Shown piece by piece: positions 12,435 through 23,714 of a DNA stretch of 64,000 nt. The DNA comes from Fomes fomentarius (Eukaryota > Basidiomycota > Agaricomycetes > Polyporales > Polyporaceae), in the NCBI GenBank assembly GCA_022606135.1, contig JABYQN010000001.1:620001-684000 (forward strand). Direction: 5' to 3'. Every line of letters begins with the position of its first letter. The stretch's first letter is position 1. The notes under the pieces were generated by a model, which had not been told where the DNA came from, made no database searches, and worked only from the letters and a program-made list of their open reading frames with translations. A program made the position numbers and the translations under genes.

Positions 12435-14163
12435 ATGCGCTTTCTCCGGAAACTGGCGGCAACAGTCGTATTACTGGCCAGCCTTGCGTTGGCAAAGTCT
12501 AGCACGGGGGATACAGTTCTTGTTCTGCTTGACCCTTCTCTCAAGAAGGAGAACTTCTCTATCTTTTTTGGGGATCTCGAAAGTGCGTGTAACTAGTGCT
12601 GTACCTCCGAAGAATACTCATGACTGCGACAGAGAAGGGCTACCAACTAACCTTCAGGTCACCCAAGAATCCAACCCCGGAGGTCATTAAGGACGATGTC
12701 GCGCAATTCGCACACGTCGTTGTATTTGCCCCCGAGACCAAGAGTACGTGGTTCTACCTTCTACGCCCTCTTGACGCTACAATTCAACGCCTCGGCCAAC
12801 AGGCTTTGCCGGTGACATCACTCCCCAGTCTCTTGTATCCCTCCTCTCCAAAAAGACCAACCTCCTGCTCGCGCTGTCGTCAAAGCAGACTCCCCTCACT
12901 TCCCTCGCGTCCGAATTCTCCCTCATCCTCCCACCACCAGGGACACCTCTCATCTCGCACTTCCCCAAGCGCGACACGCCCGCGACCGTCATCCCGGTCG
13001 AGCCCCCACGCGCGCACCACATCATCTCCCCGAGCCTCAAGCCCGTGTGGTTCTCTGGTGTTCCGCAGGCACTTGGGAACAACCCATTCCTCGTTCCCCT
13101 ACTGAAAGCACCCCCGGAAGCGTTCGCGTCCGACGGAGACAAAGACTCGGGCGCGGACGCGGTCGTTGAGGCCGCGGACAAGTCCGGTGAGGGGTTGTGG
13201 GCGGGCAGCTCGCTGAGCCTTGTGACAGGCTTCCAGACTTTGAGCAATGCGCGCGCGACGTGGTTGGGCGGCGTTGAGATCTTCAGTGACGAGTTCATCA
13301 ACAAGGAGGTGTCCAAGTGCGTCTTCCGGCATCCTGTGGGGGAGAGCTGCGCTAATGGGACTGTTGTTTCTAGGGGTGTCAAGTCGGGCAACAGGGACTT
13401 CGCGCGCGATGTTGCTGCCTGGACGTTCCAGGAGTCGCATGTGCTGCGCATCGACGACGTCGAACACCACCCCGTAAACGAGACTCTCCCTCGCGAGACA
13501 TACACAATCAACGATCGTGTGGTGCGTCGCAAGCTTCCCTGATGTCCCACCAGAATGTGCTTCTTATGATGTGCTTCGTGTAGACGTACACTACGTACAT
13601 CTCCAAGTACGACCCTGAGCTGGACGTGTGGGAGCCGTACTCCGGCATCCAAGACCTGCAGCTCGAGTTCACCATGCTTGACCCCCACATTCGGACCGCG
13701 CTTCTCCCTGTCCCTGGAGAGCCTGGCAAGTACTCGGTTACCTTCCGCGTCCCGGACAGGCACGGTGTGTTCAAGTTCGTCATCGATTACAAGCGCAAAG
13801 GGTGAGTACCGCATTCTCCCGCTCCCCCTTCTCCATACTCCATACTCCATCCTTCATCCCACACTTCCCTTACCTCCTTCCTTCACACATCTTTCACGGC
13901 TACCTGCTACATCGCCCTTCTTATCTGCACATGTGAATATACTCACCCTCACAACGCGCAGATGGACATACCTCTCCAGCTCGACGGTCGTCCCGGTCGT
14001 GCCCCCGCGGCACGACGAGTATCCGCGGTTCCTGAGCGCCGCATGGCCGTACTACGCGGGAGCGTTCAGCACGAGCGCGGCGTTCTTGTTGTTTGTCGCG
14101 CTCTGGCTGGCGGGCGACGACCGCGAGACGTCGAAGAAGAGCAAGGGCGCGAAGGCGGAGTGA
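12435..14163 (+). CDS. WBP1: Oligosaccharyltransferase 48 kDa subunit (OST48/Wbp1)
   Basis: Exons 12435-12582, 12633-12743, 12803-13316, 13374-13521, 13584-13801 and 13962-14163 give 446 aa, normal for the family. The protein is an essential subunit of the ER complex that transfers the lipid-linked glycan to Asn-X-Ser/Thr sites. Seen: a signal peptide (about 1-20), the N-terminal segment DTVLVLLDPSLKKENFSIFF, the conserved LKPVWFSGVPQALGNNP, and a C-terminal VPPRHDEYPRF followed by one transmembrane helix (FSTSAAFLLFVALWLAG) and a short lysine-rich cytosolic tail, the known type I topology. I took the ATG at 12435 because it opens the signal peptide; an in-frame ATG at 12408 would add nine polar residues in front of it. 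Confidence 0.93.
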
Positions 14164-14848
14164 GCTGTGTACTGTCGTTTGAGTCTATATATTGTTTGCT
14201 GGGAACTCGGCGGGTCTGTGGGAGTGTGTGCGTGCGCGTGTGAGGTATAGGAGGATGGGTGAGGTGAGTAGTTTGCGGCTTGCGGTGTTTTTGCAGGATG
14301 GGAGTGTTCTCCCAGATTTACGTCATAAGTCGTTATAAGTGGATGGTCGTTGCAGGTCCTGGGATGCGAAGGTCAGGCATATGGACAGAGCCTAAACTAT
14401 ACAGCGGCTCTCGTCTTGCCCCAGACTATCACAACAACAGGACACAACTTGGATAAATGGAGGGCACGTTGGGACGACTCATTTCTCGAAGCGACAGGTC
14501 GACTATCTCTCGGTGCGTGTTTTGTTCTCAGCTCGTCCACTTTTTCCCAGGTTGCTGACTAGGGATCTCGCACTGTAGAATGTACGCCAGGCACCTATAG
14601 GTGCTTCTCTCAGAGTTCTGTTCCTCCTTGATGTCCCAAGTACTGCGGACCCACGTCTGGACTCTAGGCAGCAGCCGGGGACGAGGACTTGCACGAGTTG
14701 GACACGGAGTCATGCGTTACCCTCTCGGAGCCGTTTGGAGGAGAGGACTTGAATGTGAGATTCCTACCCAGCGCGGATAGGTCGAGGGGGTAACAAGGCG
14801 CGAGTTGCAGCCACCGCTGCTCTCTAGGTGTGCAAATTGCTTGTGCAT

Positions 14849-15287
14849 CTATGGTGCGGGGCGCCTAGTCACCGCTTCAGTTGTACAACGAACCTCTGCG
14901 GCTACCAGAGGCCCTATCTTCGTCAGAATCCTTATCGACTTGACCAATCTACTCCTTTTCATGAGAGGAACCAAACTGTCAGACCGTTTGTTCAATTTCC
15001 AAAAATTGACCGAAATAGAAATTCTGACATCTCAGCGATTTTGCCACATTCCTTATATGGAATATAGGCGCCTCAACAAGCGCCAAAGGGTCTCAGCAGA
15101 GTCCGTCATGTTCCTTACTACAACTAAAAATGGTTATGAAAGTAGTATGGGCATGTTAAGATACATCTATTGAGCAACATCTGGCCATCATACAGAGAAT
15201 CTTTCAGAGACTTGTATAGGCGCCCGAACCTCCCGCCGATTGTGCCACTGCACAATTTAGGCGGTGACTAGGCGCCTAGCACCATAA
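14849..15287. mobile_element. MITE-like element with inverted repeats
   Basis: A ~440 bp segment bounded by imperfect inverted repeats of about 38 bp. The left end begins TATGGTGCGGGGCGCCTAG and continues TCACCGC. The right end, read in reverse complement, begins TATGGTGCTAGGCGCCTAG and continues TCACCGCC. The interior is AT-rich and non-coding. Size, inverted ends and lack of coding capacity fit a non-autonomous DNA transposon. No clean target duplication is visible, so it is old or the ends are slightly misplaced. Confidence 0.65.
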
Positions 15288-16045
15288 TAAAGCCTGACTT
15301 TGGGGACCCGACACCATACCAACGCCGCTCTTGGATGTACCCGTACACTCTCCTAGGACAAGAACACGGAGTCCGTGGTTCTAGACACGGGCATTTGGTG
15401 GGAAGGCGCAACAACATTGTGTTTCTTGCTTTGTTCTTGCTTGTTCACTTGTACTGTACGGTGTCATCCATCAGGAAAAAACCACTTACCTACAGAGCAC
15501 TATGTAGTCTATGTAGTGGCGGTAGCCTGGTAGACAAGTCCCTTCTCTGTAGTCTCTGTAGCACCCTCCAATCCTCTGTAGCGCCCAGCAATCCTCTGTA
15601 GGACGACATAGAGCACCTGTAGAAGCCTATAGAGCGGATGATTGTATAAAATGCACTCCATATCGTCACAACCAGCTTGCAAGAGACTTCATGAATAGTC
15701 AGACAAGCAATGTATTGTCGATGGCAAGGATAGACAGACGTGTACAGCATTACATGTACTATACTACTACCAGTGCAAAGGTTGAGTATGCATAACGGCC
15801 ATATTACGAACAGAAACGAAGGTCAGAACACTAGACATAAAGCGGACAGCGGACACACAGCAGAGAGCGGACGGTGGACATGCCAATAGAGAGTGGACGG
15901 TGGACAGAAAAGACTGACATTCACAATAGCTAAGGCTGATGCGGCACGACAGATACAACTGAATGCAACCTTGAGAATCTCTGTGATCCAGCCCGAGTAT
16001 TTCAGAAGTAGCTGATGAACTCTGAACCTGTAAGGCGAGGAGCGA

Positions 16046-16214
16046 CTGTAAGTCACAACAGAGAGGGATCTTCAGTCAGTGAGCGAACGACTATATTGCA
16101 TAGTGAAGTACCTGTAAGTCACAACAGAGAGGGACTACAAGTACTAAGTTAGTAAGAAGTAGTAGAGCATATGTAGGTAAGAGACTTACTCTTCAGTCAG
16201 TGAGCGAACGACTG
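16046..16214. repeat. Two interleaved direct repeats inside the element
   Basis: CTGTAAGTCACAACAGAGAG occurs at about 16046 and again at about 16110. TTCAGTCAGTGAGCGAACGA occurs at about 16071 and again near 16192. The alternating order suggests one local duplication of a larger unit followed by partial loss. Confidence 0.7.
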
Positions 16215-16974
16215 AAGAGCAGAGGCGAAGAAGGGACTGCTTATATACATGAGGGATGAGTCCATGAGTCAGCGAATAAAGCAGTCACATGTAGCCATAA
16301 GACAATGAGTCAGAGTCCGTATCGGCGTATGAGTCAGATACAGTCATAGCATGAGTCAGACATAAGGTCTAGAAGAGTCCGGTGCAGTGTAGAACGCACT
16401 GGTATGCACAGGAATGCACAGTAACCATATGGTCATGGGAAAGTACAGTAGGAGAACAAAGAAAACCATAAATGGTAAGTAGGAACACAGCCTATCTAAT
16501 CATATGACCATAAACAAGTGTACACAACTCCGGTCCGAGCACAGCCGGTAGTCCAGAAGTTCAACAGTAGCCATCGTGAACAAGGAGTGAGCGAAGAGTG
16601 GTCTCCAAGTCTGGTCAACAATCTTGAACAGACATCGGATACCACTCCTCACATCAACCCCTCTCCATGCAGCTACAACTAGAATAGGGCGGGATCCCCA
16701 GGGAGATTAAAGAAAAGGTTATGGTGCACGTACTTGGGAAGGTGCAACCTCAGCCAAGGCATCAGGGTCAGACGAAGTCCCACTGCAGTCAGACAGCGAC
16801 CAAGCCTTTTAGTTCTAGCAAGCTGACAGCAGGAACCCAAGTCAGAGAGCACTGGGAGGCATGCAGACATCAGCTGGAAGAGACAAACAGAGGAGGTGTG
16901 CAGCAGCAAGACACAATGACAAGCTTGTCCGCAGAAGATGGAAGAGACCTAGGAGGACAACCTATAGGTCTACA

Positions 16975-17170
16975 GGAGCGCTCGCGGCTCGCATACGGCT
17001 ATGAGGTCGCGGACGACCTGGACCAGGAGTCGGATCCTCTGGTGAAGGCCGTCGAGGTCGCGATGCAAGGGTTCGCAAAGGCGTCGGAGCCAGGCGCGTT
17101 CTGGGTGGACTATTTCCCGATTCTGCGCTACGTGCCAGAATGGGTGCTGCCTGGTGGTGTGCGCTGGCAG
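16975..17170 (+). pseudogene. Cytochrome P450 exon fragment
   Basis: This ~195 bp GC-rich block reads without stops as a P450 F-G helix region: LAYGYEV, a run with DP and LVKAVEVAMQGFAKAS, then PGAFWVDYFPILRYVPEW. In intact basidiomycete P450s (CYP512-like families) this sits about 180-260 residues from the N-terminus. Upstream frames lack the hinge and downstream frames lack ExxR and the heme loop, so it is a fragment. It differs clearly from the matching part of the local P450 ([15 protein letters not shown]...), so it came from another P450 gene. Confidence 0.75.
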
Positions 17171-17475
17171 CCTGACCACAAAGGCGCTTACTGTCAGCCA
17201 CAACTTTACAGTTCCAGAAATTATATTCTCACGCCATCTATGACTCTCAGACTGCATATACACTCCTTTGCAAGGGTTTAAACAGTTTCATTATGCACAA
17301 ACCAACAAATACTAATCGCTGTAGGCTTGGATTGCACACAAATTTGATACACGAGTAGTACTACCTCTACGGCTCTCTACAGACTCCTACACAGCGCTCG
17401 CGCAGCACTACATAGCCTACTGATGCTACATAGCCGCCTGCACAGCACTGTAGAGAATGCTTTTTCCTGATGTCC

Positions 17476-18949
17476 GGCGCGGTGACCAAGTTCCAACAGG
17501 AGTTCATAGCGCACCACTGTGCTGACTTAGGCATGCCCAATCAGATATAAGATATAATTACAGGCATGTCGCAGTCCGGCGGGGCAACCAGAGGGTCGCC
17601 CACTGTGAAGACTCATGGAAAAGGTATGTTGGTAACTGTCAACTGTCAATGTATGTGCTATAGTGCGTGCTCATCAAGATGTATATGTCGCCGCCGTGAT
17701 ACTCACACCGGTATGGGTTGGTTGTTGCAAATAGGTGGCATAGGACCATCGACTTCGGCTACTTGTTCAGTCGCCGGTGCGTGATGGTGACTCGTAATGA
17801 ATGAATGCTACTTACTTGTCACCGCATTCCTGGTTGTTGCCTGTTGAGGAACCAGAGTAGCAAACTCGAGTGAGAGATGGACGCACCCGTCGTCAATGGA
17901 GCGGCTCTTCCAGTCGTCCACAGTGCTGAGTCAGGCCTATGTAAGTGAACAGAATCTGCAGTGAAAATGGGCATCGATTGCCGCAGCTGGTCCACACTCA
18001 CCTGACGTCAGACCCAAGAGCATGGAGTATGTCGCACAAACCACAGGCGGGTACGACTCAAACAAACTTTGATACAGATTCTAGTACACGGACATCCGAG
18101 AAACCGGACATTGTGGTCTCCTTGACATCTGAACTCAAACACACTGTACGGAAAATTGAACAGTGAAGGCGATTCTATCAAGTGAACTGTCTGGGAATAC
18201 ACCGTATAGCGGTGGTATGCCAGTAGTGAGTAGCGTACAAGCTTAGTATCAGCCTGAGCACAGCTCACAAGATGGAAGACCGGACCTCCCGCGAACAGCA
18301 GAGTACTGAGAGATGCTGCTCGTATCTCGTGATGGTTCCGGTGAAATTACTGACTCCGAAAAGGGACCGTTGGGGGCAAAATTTGTGAACAGCTTGCGGC
18401 AGTACTTCGTGGTAATACCCTGACACTCGAATTGGAGGATTGGGGAGACTGAAACTTCAAGAAATACGAGTAAGCCTGGGGGGTTAGTGCGGAGACATTA
18501 CGCTCAGCCACTGAGGATAGATGGAAAGGCGGACACAATATATAAGGCGGGTGCAGGATCGAACGGCCATTCCTTTACATGTCATCCTGAAACAACACTT
18601 CGGGCCCATAGAAGCGCGTTCTGTACACTCTCGGTCAACTCGAATGTACGAACGCGCAGCCACTGCGATGAATAAGACCACACTTGTCATTTTCATTGGT
18701 AATCAGTACAAAAGTCGCTACCACAGTAACTTGCCACTTCACAAGAACGTACAAAGATGTTCGCAGTCACATCATGCCGGCAACAGAATCGGAACCCGAG
18801 AACGCTGGTCAAGATATATGGGAAATAGTCATCCCTTGCCATCCAATTTTTCCTTCCATTTGCAGGGCGGCTGGTCAATGGAGTGACAAGGAATTGCCAT
18901 GTTGTCGAAGTCGAACGACCACTCGCCGAGTTGGTACAGGACGAGCTGT
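17476..18949. other. Repeat-bearing interval before the HsbA gene
   Basis: No supported gene. It contains copy A of a ~540 bp dispersed repeat (listed separately). The remainder up to the HsbA stop codon has only short frames without motifs. Confidence 0.5.
17611..18147. repeat. Dispersed ~540 bp repeat, copy A
   Basis: Matches 23162-23714 in the same orientation at roughly 85-90 percent by eye, from an ACTCATGG-like start to CTCAAACACACTG. Strongly shared blocks include GGTGGCATAGGACCATCGAC and GTAGCAAACTCGAGTGAGAG. No open frame is conserved across both copies and no inverted ends are visible, so the class is unknown. Confidence 0.85.
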
Positions 18950-19851
18950 TCAGTTGAAGGAGCTACTGTAGGCGTCGTTGGCGTCCGCAAAAGTTTCGTT
19001 CAACGCAGCCTGTGCGCATCATCAGGATCGTGCGAGTAGGTCGTAACGAGAAGGAGGACTCACAAACTGTTCATTCGCTGCGGTCGCCGAGGTAGGGATG
19101 AGGGCTATGGCGCTGAAGCAGAATGTCTGTCATATCAGACAGTCAGCGCGATGCGACAGTGGAAGAGGTCTGGTAGACTGACGTCAACTACTCCCTCCAG
19201 GGACCTCAAGGCAAAAGCGATAGGGGCGGTGAAACCGAACTGCCCGGCGAGGCTCTGCCAAGGGCGCACGATCAGGAAATGGCAATCGAAAATCGAAAGT
19301 TCCACGTACTTCCTTGCCGATGATGACCCTCAATAGGTTCCTGGAGAAAAAGGGAGGGGTTAAAAGCAATCGAAGGAACATAGCTCATCAACCCTCACTG
19401 ATGAATCATGACGAAGTCGGTGAAGACAGCCGCGATTTTCTCGGCCGTTGTGGAGTCGAAGGGAGTCTGGTTAGGCTAGTAGTGTTCATGAATTGACATC
19501 AGCGCAAGGAAACACTACGCTGGCAGCTGGAAGGCCGCAACTCACGTCGAATTGAGAGTTTGCTTGGGCGACTGTAGTAGTAATGTTTCCCAAACCTTGG
19601 GCGATGATCTGAATCATGGTGGTGATGTTAGATGCCACAAGGCAATTCGTAGAAGACAAATAAGTACGTACGCTACCCTGGACCGGGAAGTTAGTGACGT
19701 TGAGCGCGTTGATGGCGGTCGCCAAATTGCCCGACTCGGCAGTGACTGCATCAATCTCGGCGGCGAGCTGGTCCCCAGTCAAAGCGAAGACGTTGACGAC
19801 GCCGAGGACAACGACGGCAGCGGTAACGAACAAGTTGCTGAAGAACTTCAT
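18950..19851 (-). CDS. Hydrophobic surface-binding protein A (HsbA)-like secreted protein
   Basis: Seven exons read on the minus strand (19672-19851, 19546-19608, 19399-19466, 19310-19340, 19183-19254, 19064-19126, 18950-19009) give 178 aa, the usual size. An N-terminal signal peptide (MKFFSNLFVTAAVVVLGVVN) precedes the helical HsbA body: LTGDQLAAEIDAV, TPFDSTTAEKIAAVFTDFV, HQNLLRVIIGKE, FTAPIAFALRSLEGVVD and TFCFSAIALIPT. The pairing of HQ-LL-IIGK with APIA-LRSLE-VD is the family pattern. HsbA proteins coat hydrophobic surfaces and, in Aspergillus, recruit lytic esterases. Introns are 50-79 bp. The first has no in-frame stop and a length divisible by three, so a plain open-frame reading would wrongly run through it. 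Confidence 0.88.
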
Positions 19852-19955
19852 GGTGAAGAGGAGAGAGTGGGCTGAGGAGGAGTGGGCTGCGAGGAGGTTG
19901 TTGAAGAGCTGGGTTCGAACGAGGTCGAATGCTGGACAGTTGGGCAATCCGCAGG

Positions 19956-19963
19956 TTTTTATA
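19956..19963 (-). promoter_or_regulatory. TATA box of the HsbA gene
   Basis: On the minus strand TATAAAAA lies about 105 bp before the ATG at 19851, with a GGGC step just upstream. Confidence 0.6.
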
Positions 19964-20172
19964 GCCCAGTTCTGAGGCCCCCAAGCACACGCGTCAAAGA
20001 TACGTTGGTTTCCTGCGTTTGTACAGGTCAGATTGGCTGCACTTGGTAATGACGGCGATTCACGCTCCGAAGAACCACTGAGAATCCACTGGAAACAGCT
20101 TATCCTTGGGGCGTATACCAATATCCACACATGTCATGTAGGTGTGTGGCGCTGGCCAGTGAGAGAAGGGTA

Positions 20173-20761
20173 CAGCTGTTTGCGTTTTTGGTGGCCGAGC
20201 GCCCAACTGCACAGCACACTTTGCACACGAAAAAGTCGAAAAACATATGGGATATCACTTCACGTTCTCACCTCGAGTGGCTGACAGAACTCACTGGGAG
20301 GGATGGGTGAGCACGTTGAGCGGTTTTCAAGCCTCACGAGGTACAGAAATCCGCTCTTCGGCCTGCCTCGTCATCGGGCGCCAAACGTCCGCAACTTCGA
20401 GCAAGGCATCATGAGCCTGCAATTGCTCATAGGCTGCATAGCATCGCACATAGATGGTAGGGAGTGTATATATTAGTATGCTAGGAGCCTCCAGGGCGAA
20501 GAGAAGAGGTTTCTGTGGCTGGATCTTCGTCAGAACTGGGAGATTATCTTTAGATGATCTGACTTCTGTAACTTACATAACCGAGTATCTATGGAGATTC
20601 AGAAGGCGTAGGTGTGTTTGCAAGGCTTGTAGCAGTATATAGGACTAGTCTCGGAGCAAGGGATGCAGCAGCAAGGGCACCGTCGATTCTTCTGATTATT
20701 CTGACTTTTTCGTGTCGAAAGTGCGTGCGCGTCAGTCGGAGATGAGCGGCCACCAATTTTG
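20173..20761. mobile_element. Non-autonomous TIR transposon, copy 1
   Basis: About 590 bp, homologous throughout to 32743-33351. The left end runs CAGCTGTTTGC then TTTTGGTGGCCGAGCGC and CACACGAAAAAGTC. The right end in reverse complement gives TTGGTGGCCGCTC, GCACTTTCGACACG and AAAAAGTC, so the inverted repeats span about 50 bp. A TA stands just outside the left end. The outermost ~11 bp of the right end are lost or diverged. The interior has no coding capacity. Confidence 0.8.
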
Positions 20762-23161
20762 GAATACTCACGAGAGTGATAGCCACCCCTGAGCCTCTGC
20801 TCGCTTCCGTCTCCAACGGTCAAGTTGATGCCGGACTGGCGAAACCTCGAAGAGCAAAGGAACATTCATGCCATGTATCGCGTAGCAAATGACGTAGTTT
20901 CTTGCCCTGCGGCGTTCTATGCATTCTCTGCGATGACTAGAAAGGGAGAGCCATGAGGATCGTGCACTCACACACACTGCTTCCCATCCACCAAATAACG
21001 GCGCAATCATCTGTCCCGGGTCCTAGATACATCCGAATACATCATGCTACAGCCACGCCGCAGACATCCGGCGACTTCTCAAGTGAGCAACATACACAAT
21101 CAGTACGAACCCTTCCTTGTAGCGATCGCGATGCCGAAATTCCAAAGGCTTCTCAGTCGGACTTCATCTTCAGCACGGCGATACACGGCCATCGCGGGCT
21201 CACCGTTCGTGGCAGGACTGACAGCAAGAGACGTAGACATCCTGTAACGTAACCCCAAGTCAGGAGGAAAACGTCCCCATATGCGACACTAAGCTACTAG
21301 GAGATCGCGCGACTCTGGTTCGTTTGAACGCTTTTGGGGTAGGTGCTATCATATCTCTGCTAGTGACAGTTGGCAAGTCTCGCGAGGCTGAAGCTCTCTC
21401 GCACCTTCAGCACACCTCTCAGGCGGGGCCTTCAGCATGTATGTCGGATATCATTCGCGTGTATATGGTCAACGGCACGGTCAGTCGTGTCTCCAATCGT
21501 GTTCTTGATCTCCATACTGACAGAGGCCTCTCTGCAACTCACGACAGCCTCCAGAGGGCGACGAGACTGTATACGAGGTAGACCCGGAGTTTGAGCTCTT
21601 CGTCGGCGTCAACACTTCCACGACTATCACGAGTCTGCTAGCGGAGGATGAGATTTGAGGCGGTGCCTCTCTTTGTCCTTTTCTTCAGGAGCGTATATTG
21701 CGTAGAAGGCATGCTGCCAGGATATGTGCTATGTATGTGTTGAGTGCCGCGCGCAAGTGCCCGTTCCAACATTGCGCAGCTTCCTCAAGCTGTACACGAG
21801 CCCGAACGCGAATAAGCTCGCACCTCGACGCGGATGAGGAGGAGATGGTGCAGCAGTTGATGGTCATGAAGCAGGCGAGCCGCAGCGTGAGCAGGGGGCA
21901 CAATGAGAAAGGTTTGCTCGACGGGGCGGGCAGACGATACATATCCACCAGCCATCTTGATTTCGTCATCAGCGGAGTAGGTCACGTTGTCCTATAGATC
22001 ATTAGATGAGTGGTTCGCGATGCTCACGACGCCGGCTTCCGTACCCCAACAGAACATGGCTCAGATCGCCGAGTCTACCGTCGGAAGACGATACACGCGC
22101 TGGTTCATTCGTAACACCGAGCACGCACTGCAGCAGGTCCTCGACATACTGAAGGGGCTATCATTGCCTGTCCCGTCCAGCCACAGGGACTCACCCCGCA
22201 GAAGCGGGCAAGGATGCGGTCGCCTGGGCATCGCGAAGGCTGCTTGATACCGATGAGGAAGAGGAGGCGGAACTATGGATTGGAACAAGATTCATCACCA
22301 AAGTCTATGGTTCTCCTTGACCGACCGCAAGTGTATCCACTGTAATCTTCATCCGTCACGCCTGGTCGCGGTGAAGTTGCCACGCTACCCGATACCTACA
22401 TGTGGCTTTGTCCACCTCCATGTAGACCCCCGATTTAACGGACGAATCGGTTCCGCTCTCGACCCGGATCTTCTTACAGTCTTCGCGTGAATGACTGTCG
22501 TCCTGGGGGAATTCGAACATCTTGTTTCATGGCGAATATCTTGGGGTTAGAAAACGACCATCACGATGCTCACGAATATCTGCCAGGAATCCCGTTGCTC
22601 CTCGCAAACGCCTCCCGATCATTTCCCGGTGCCACGTCCACCGTCCACAGTGCCTGGAACTCAGACGACTCGAGGGATTGCTGTGGAGTGTCAACTCGGA
22701 AGTCACGAGCGGGTTCGATGTCGATGTTCAGGGTGAAGCGAGGGAAGGAAGGCGAATCGGACTGGAGAGGAATATGGAAAACATCATCTAGTGAAAACAT
22801 CGTCTCGTGAGAACCACTTCCGCACCGCCCACAAAGAAGACCAGACAAGCGGGCGTAGCTTCGGATGTTTGTGTGGTGGGCCTTGATGAAGTCACGGAGG
22901 ATCTGTATGACGACCTCCCCGCCATTCATGTCTCTCGTGAGGTGTCATGGGTAAAACATAGTAAGGTGGCAGAGGGACTTGCTTGTGTTCCCGCCAAGCG
23001 GCCGCGCGTTGGCATTGCACTAGAGCACCTTTAGCATGAGAGAGCTGGGACACTTTCGGAAGGGAAGAGCTTCCGCTGCTTCGTTATAGCGGTGTTCCAT
23101 CCATCGTCCATCTTTGTTCCCTGTACTTCGGGAAATACAGTCATCGGCGCCCATGAAGCCT
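20762..23161. other. Interval with possible eroded coding remnants
   Basis: No intact gene supported. Some short stretches look more coding-like than chance, for example a plus-strand frame at about 21548-21658 reading TVYEVDPEFELFVGVNTSTT to a stop, and an acidic patch at about 22245-22310. They are in different frames, and I could not join them by plausible introns or assign a family. A relic gene or an unannotated lineage-specific gene are both possible. Confidence 0.35.
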
Positions 23162-23714
23162 ACTCATGGTAAGGTATGTTGGTAGCTGTCAACTGCCAAT
23201 TTATGTGGCTTCATAGTGATCATCAAGATGTCTATGTCGCCGCCGTGATACTCACACCGGTATGTGTTGGTTGTTGCAAATAGGTGGCATAGGACCATCG
23301 ACTTCGGCTATTTGTTCAGTCACCGGTGCGTGATGGTGACTCGTAATGAATGAATGCTACTTACTTGTCACCGCATTCCGGGTTGTTGCCTGTTGGGGAA
23401 CCAGAGTAGCAAACTCGAGTGAGAGATGGACGCACCCGTCGTCGATGGAGCGGCTCTTCCAGTCGTCCACAGTGCTGAGTCAGGCCTATGTAAGTGAACA
23501 GAATCTGCATTAAAAATGGGCATCGACTGCCGCAGCTGGTCCACACTCGCCTGACGTTAGTCCCAAGAGCATCGAGAATGTCGCACAAACCACGCGGGTC
23601 ACCACTACGACTCAAAGAAACTTTTGATACCGATTCTACACGGACATCCGAGCACCGGGCATTGTGGTCTCCTGACAGATGTCAAGTCACCATCATGTGA
23701 ACTCAAACACACTG
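23162..23714. repeat. Dispersed ~550 bp repeat, copy B
   Basis: Second copy of the repeat at 17611-18147, direct orientation, 5.5 kb apart, differing by scattered substitutions and small indels. Together the two copies flank the HsbA gene and TIR copy 1. Confidence 0.85.

Larger units (their letters stand above)
15469..17475. mobile_element. 2 kb inverted-repeat element with CTGTAG subterminal repeats and a captured P450 piece
   Basis: The left end reads CATCAGGAAAAA at about 15469. The same word in reverse complement (TTTTTCCTGATG) closes the element at about 17472. Inside the left end CTGTAG or CTATGTAG recurs many times in ~150 bp; the right end carries the mirrored CTACAG/CTACATAG words. 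Such subterminal repeats are usual for hAT-like and related cut-and-paste transposons, where they bind transposase. No transposase frame is visible, so the copy is non-autonomous. The interior holds short direct repeats (16046-16214), retroelement-like low-complexity DNA and a P450 gene fragment. Confidence 0.6.
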
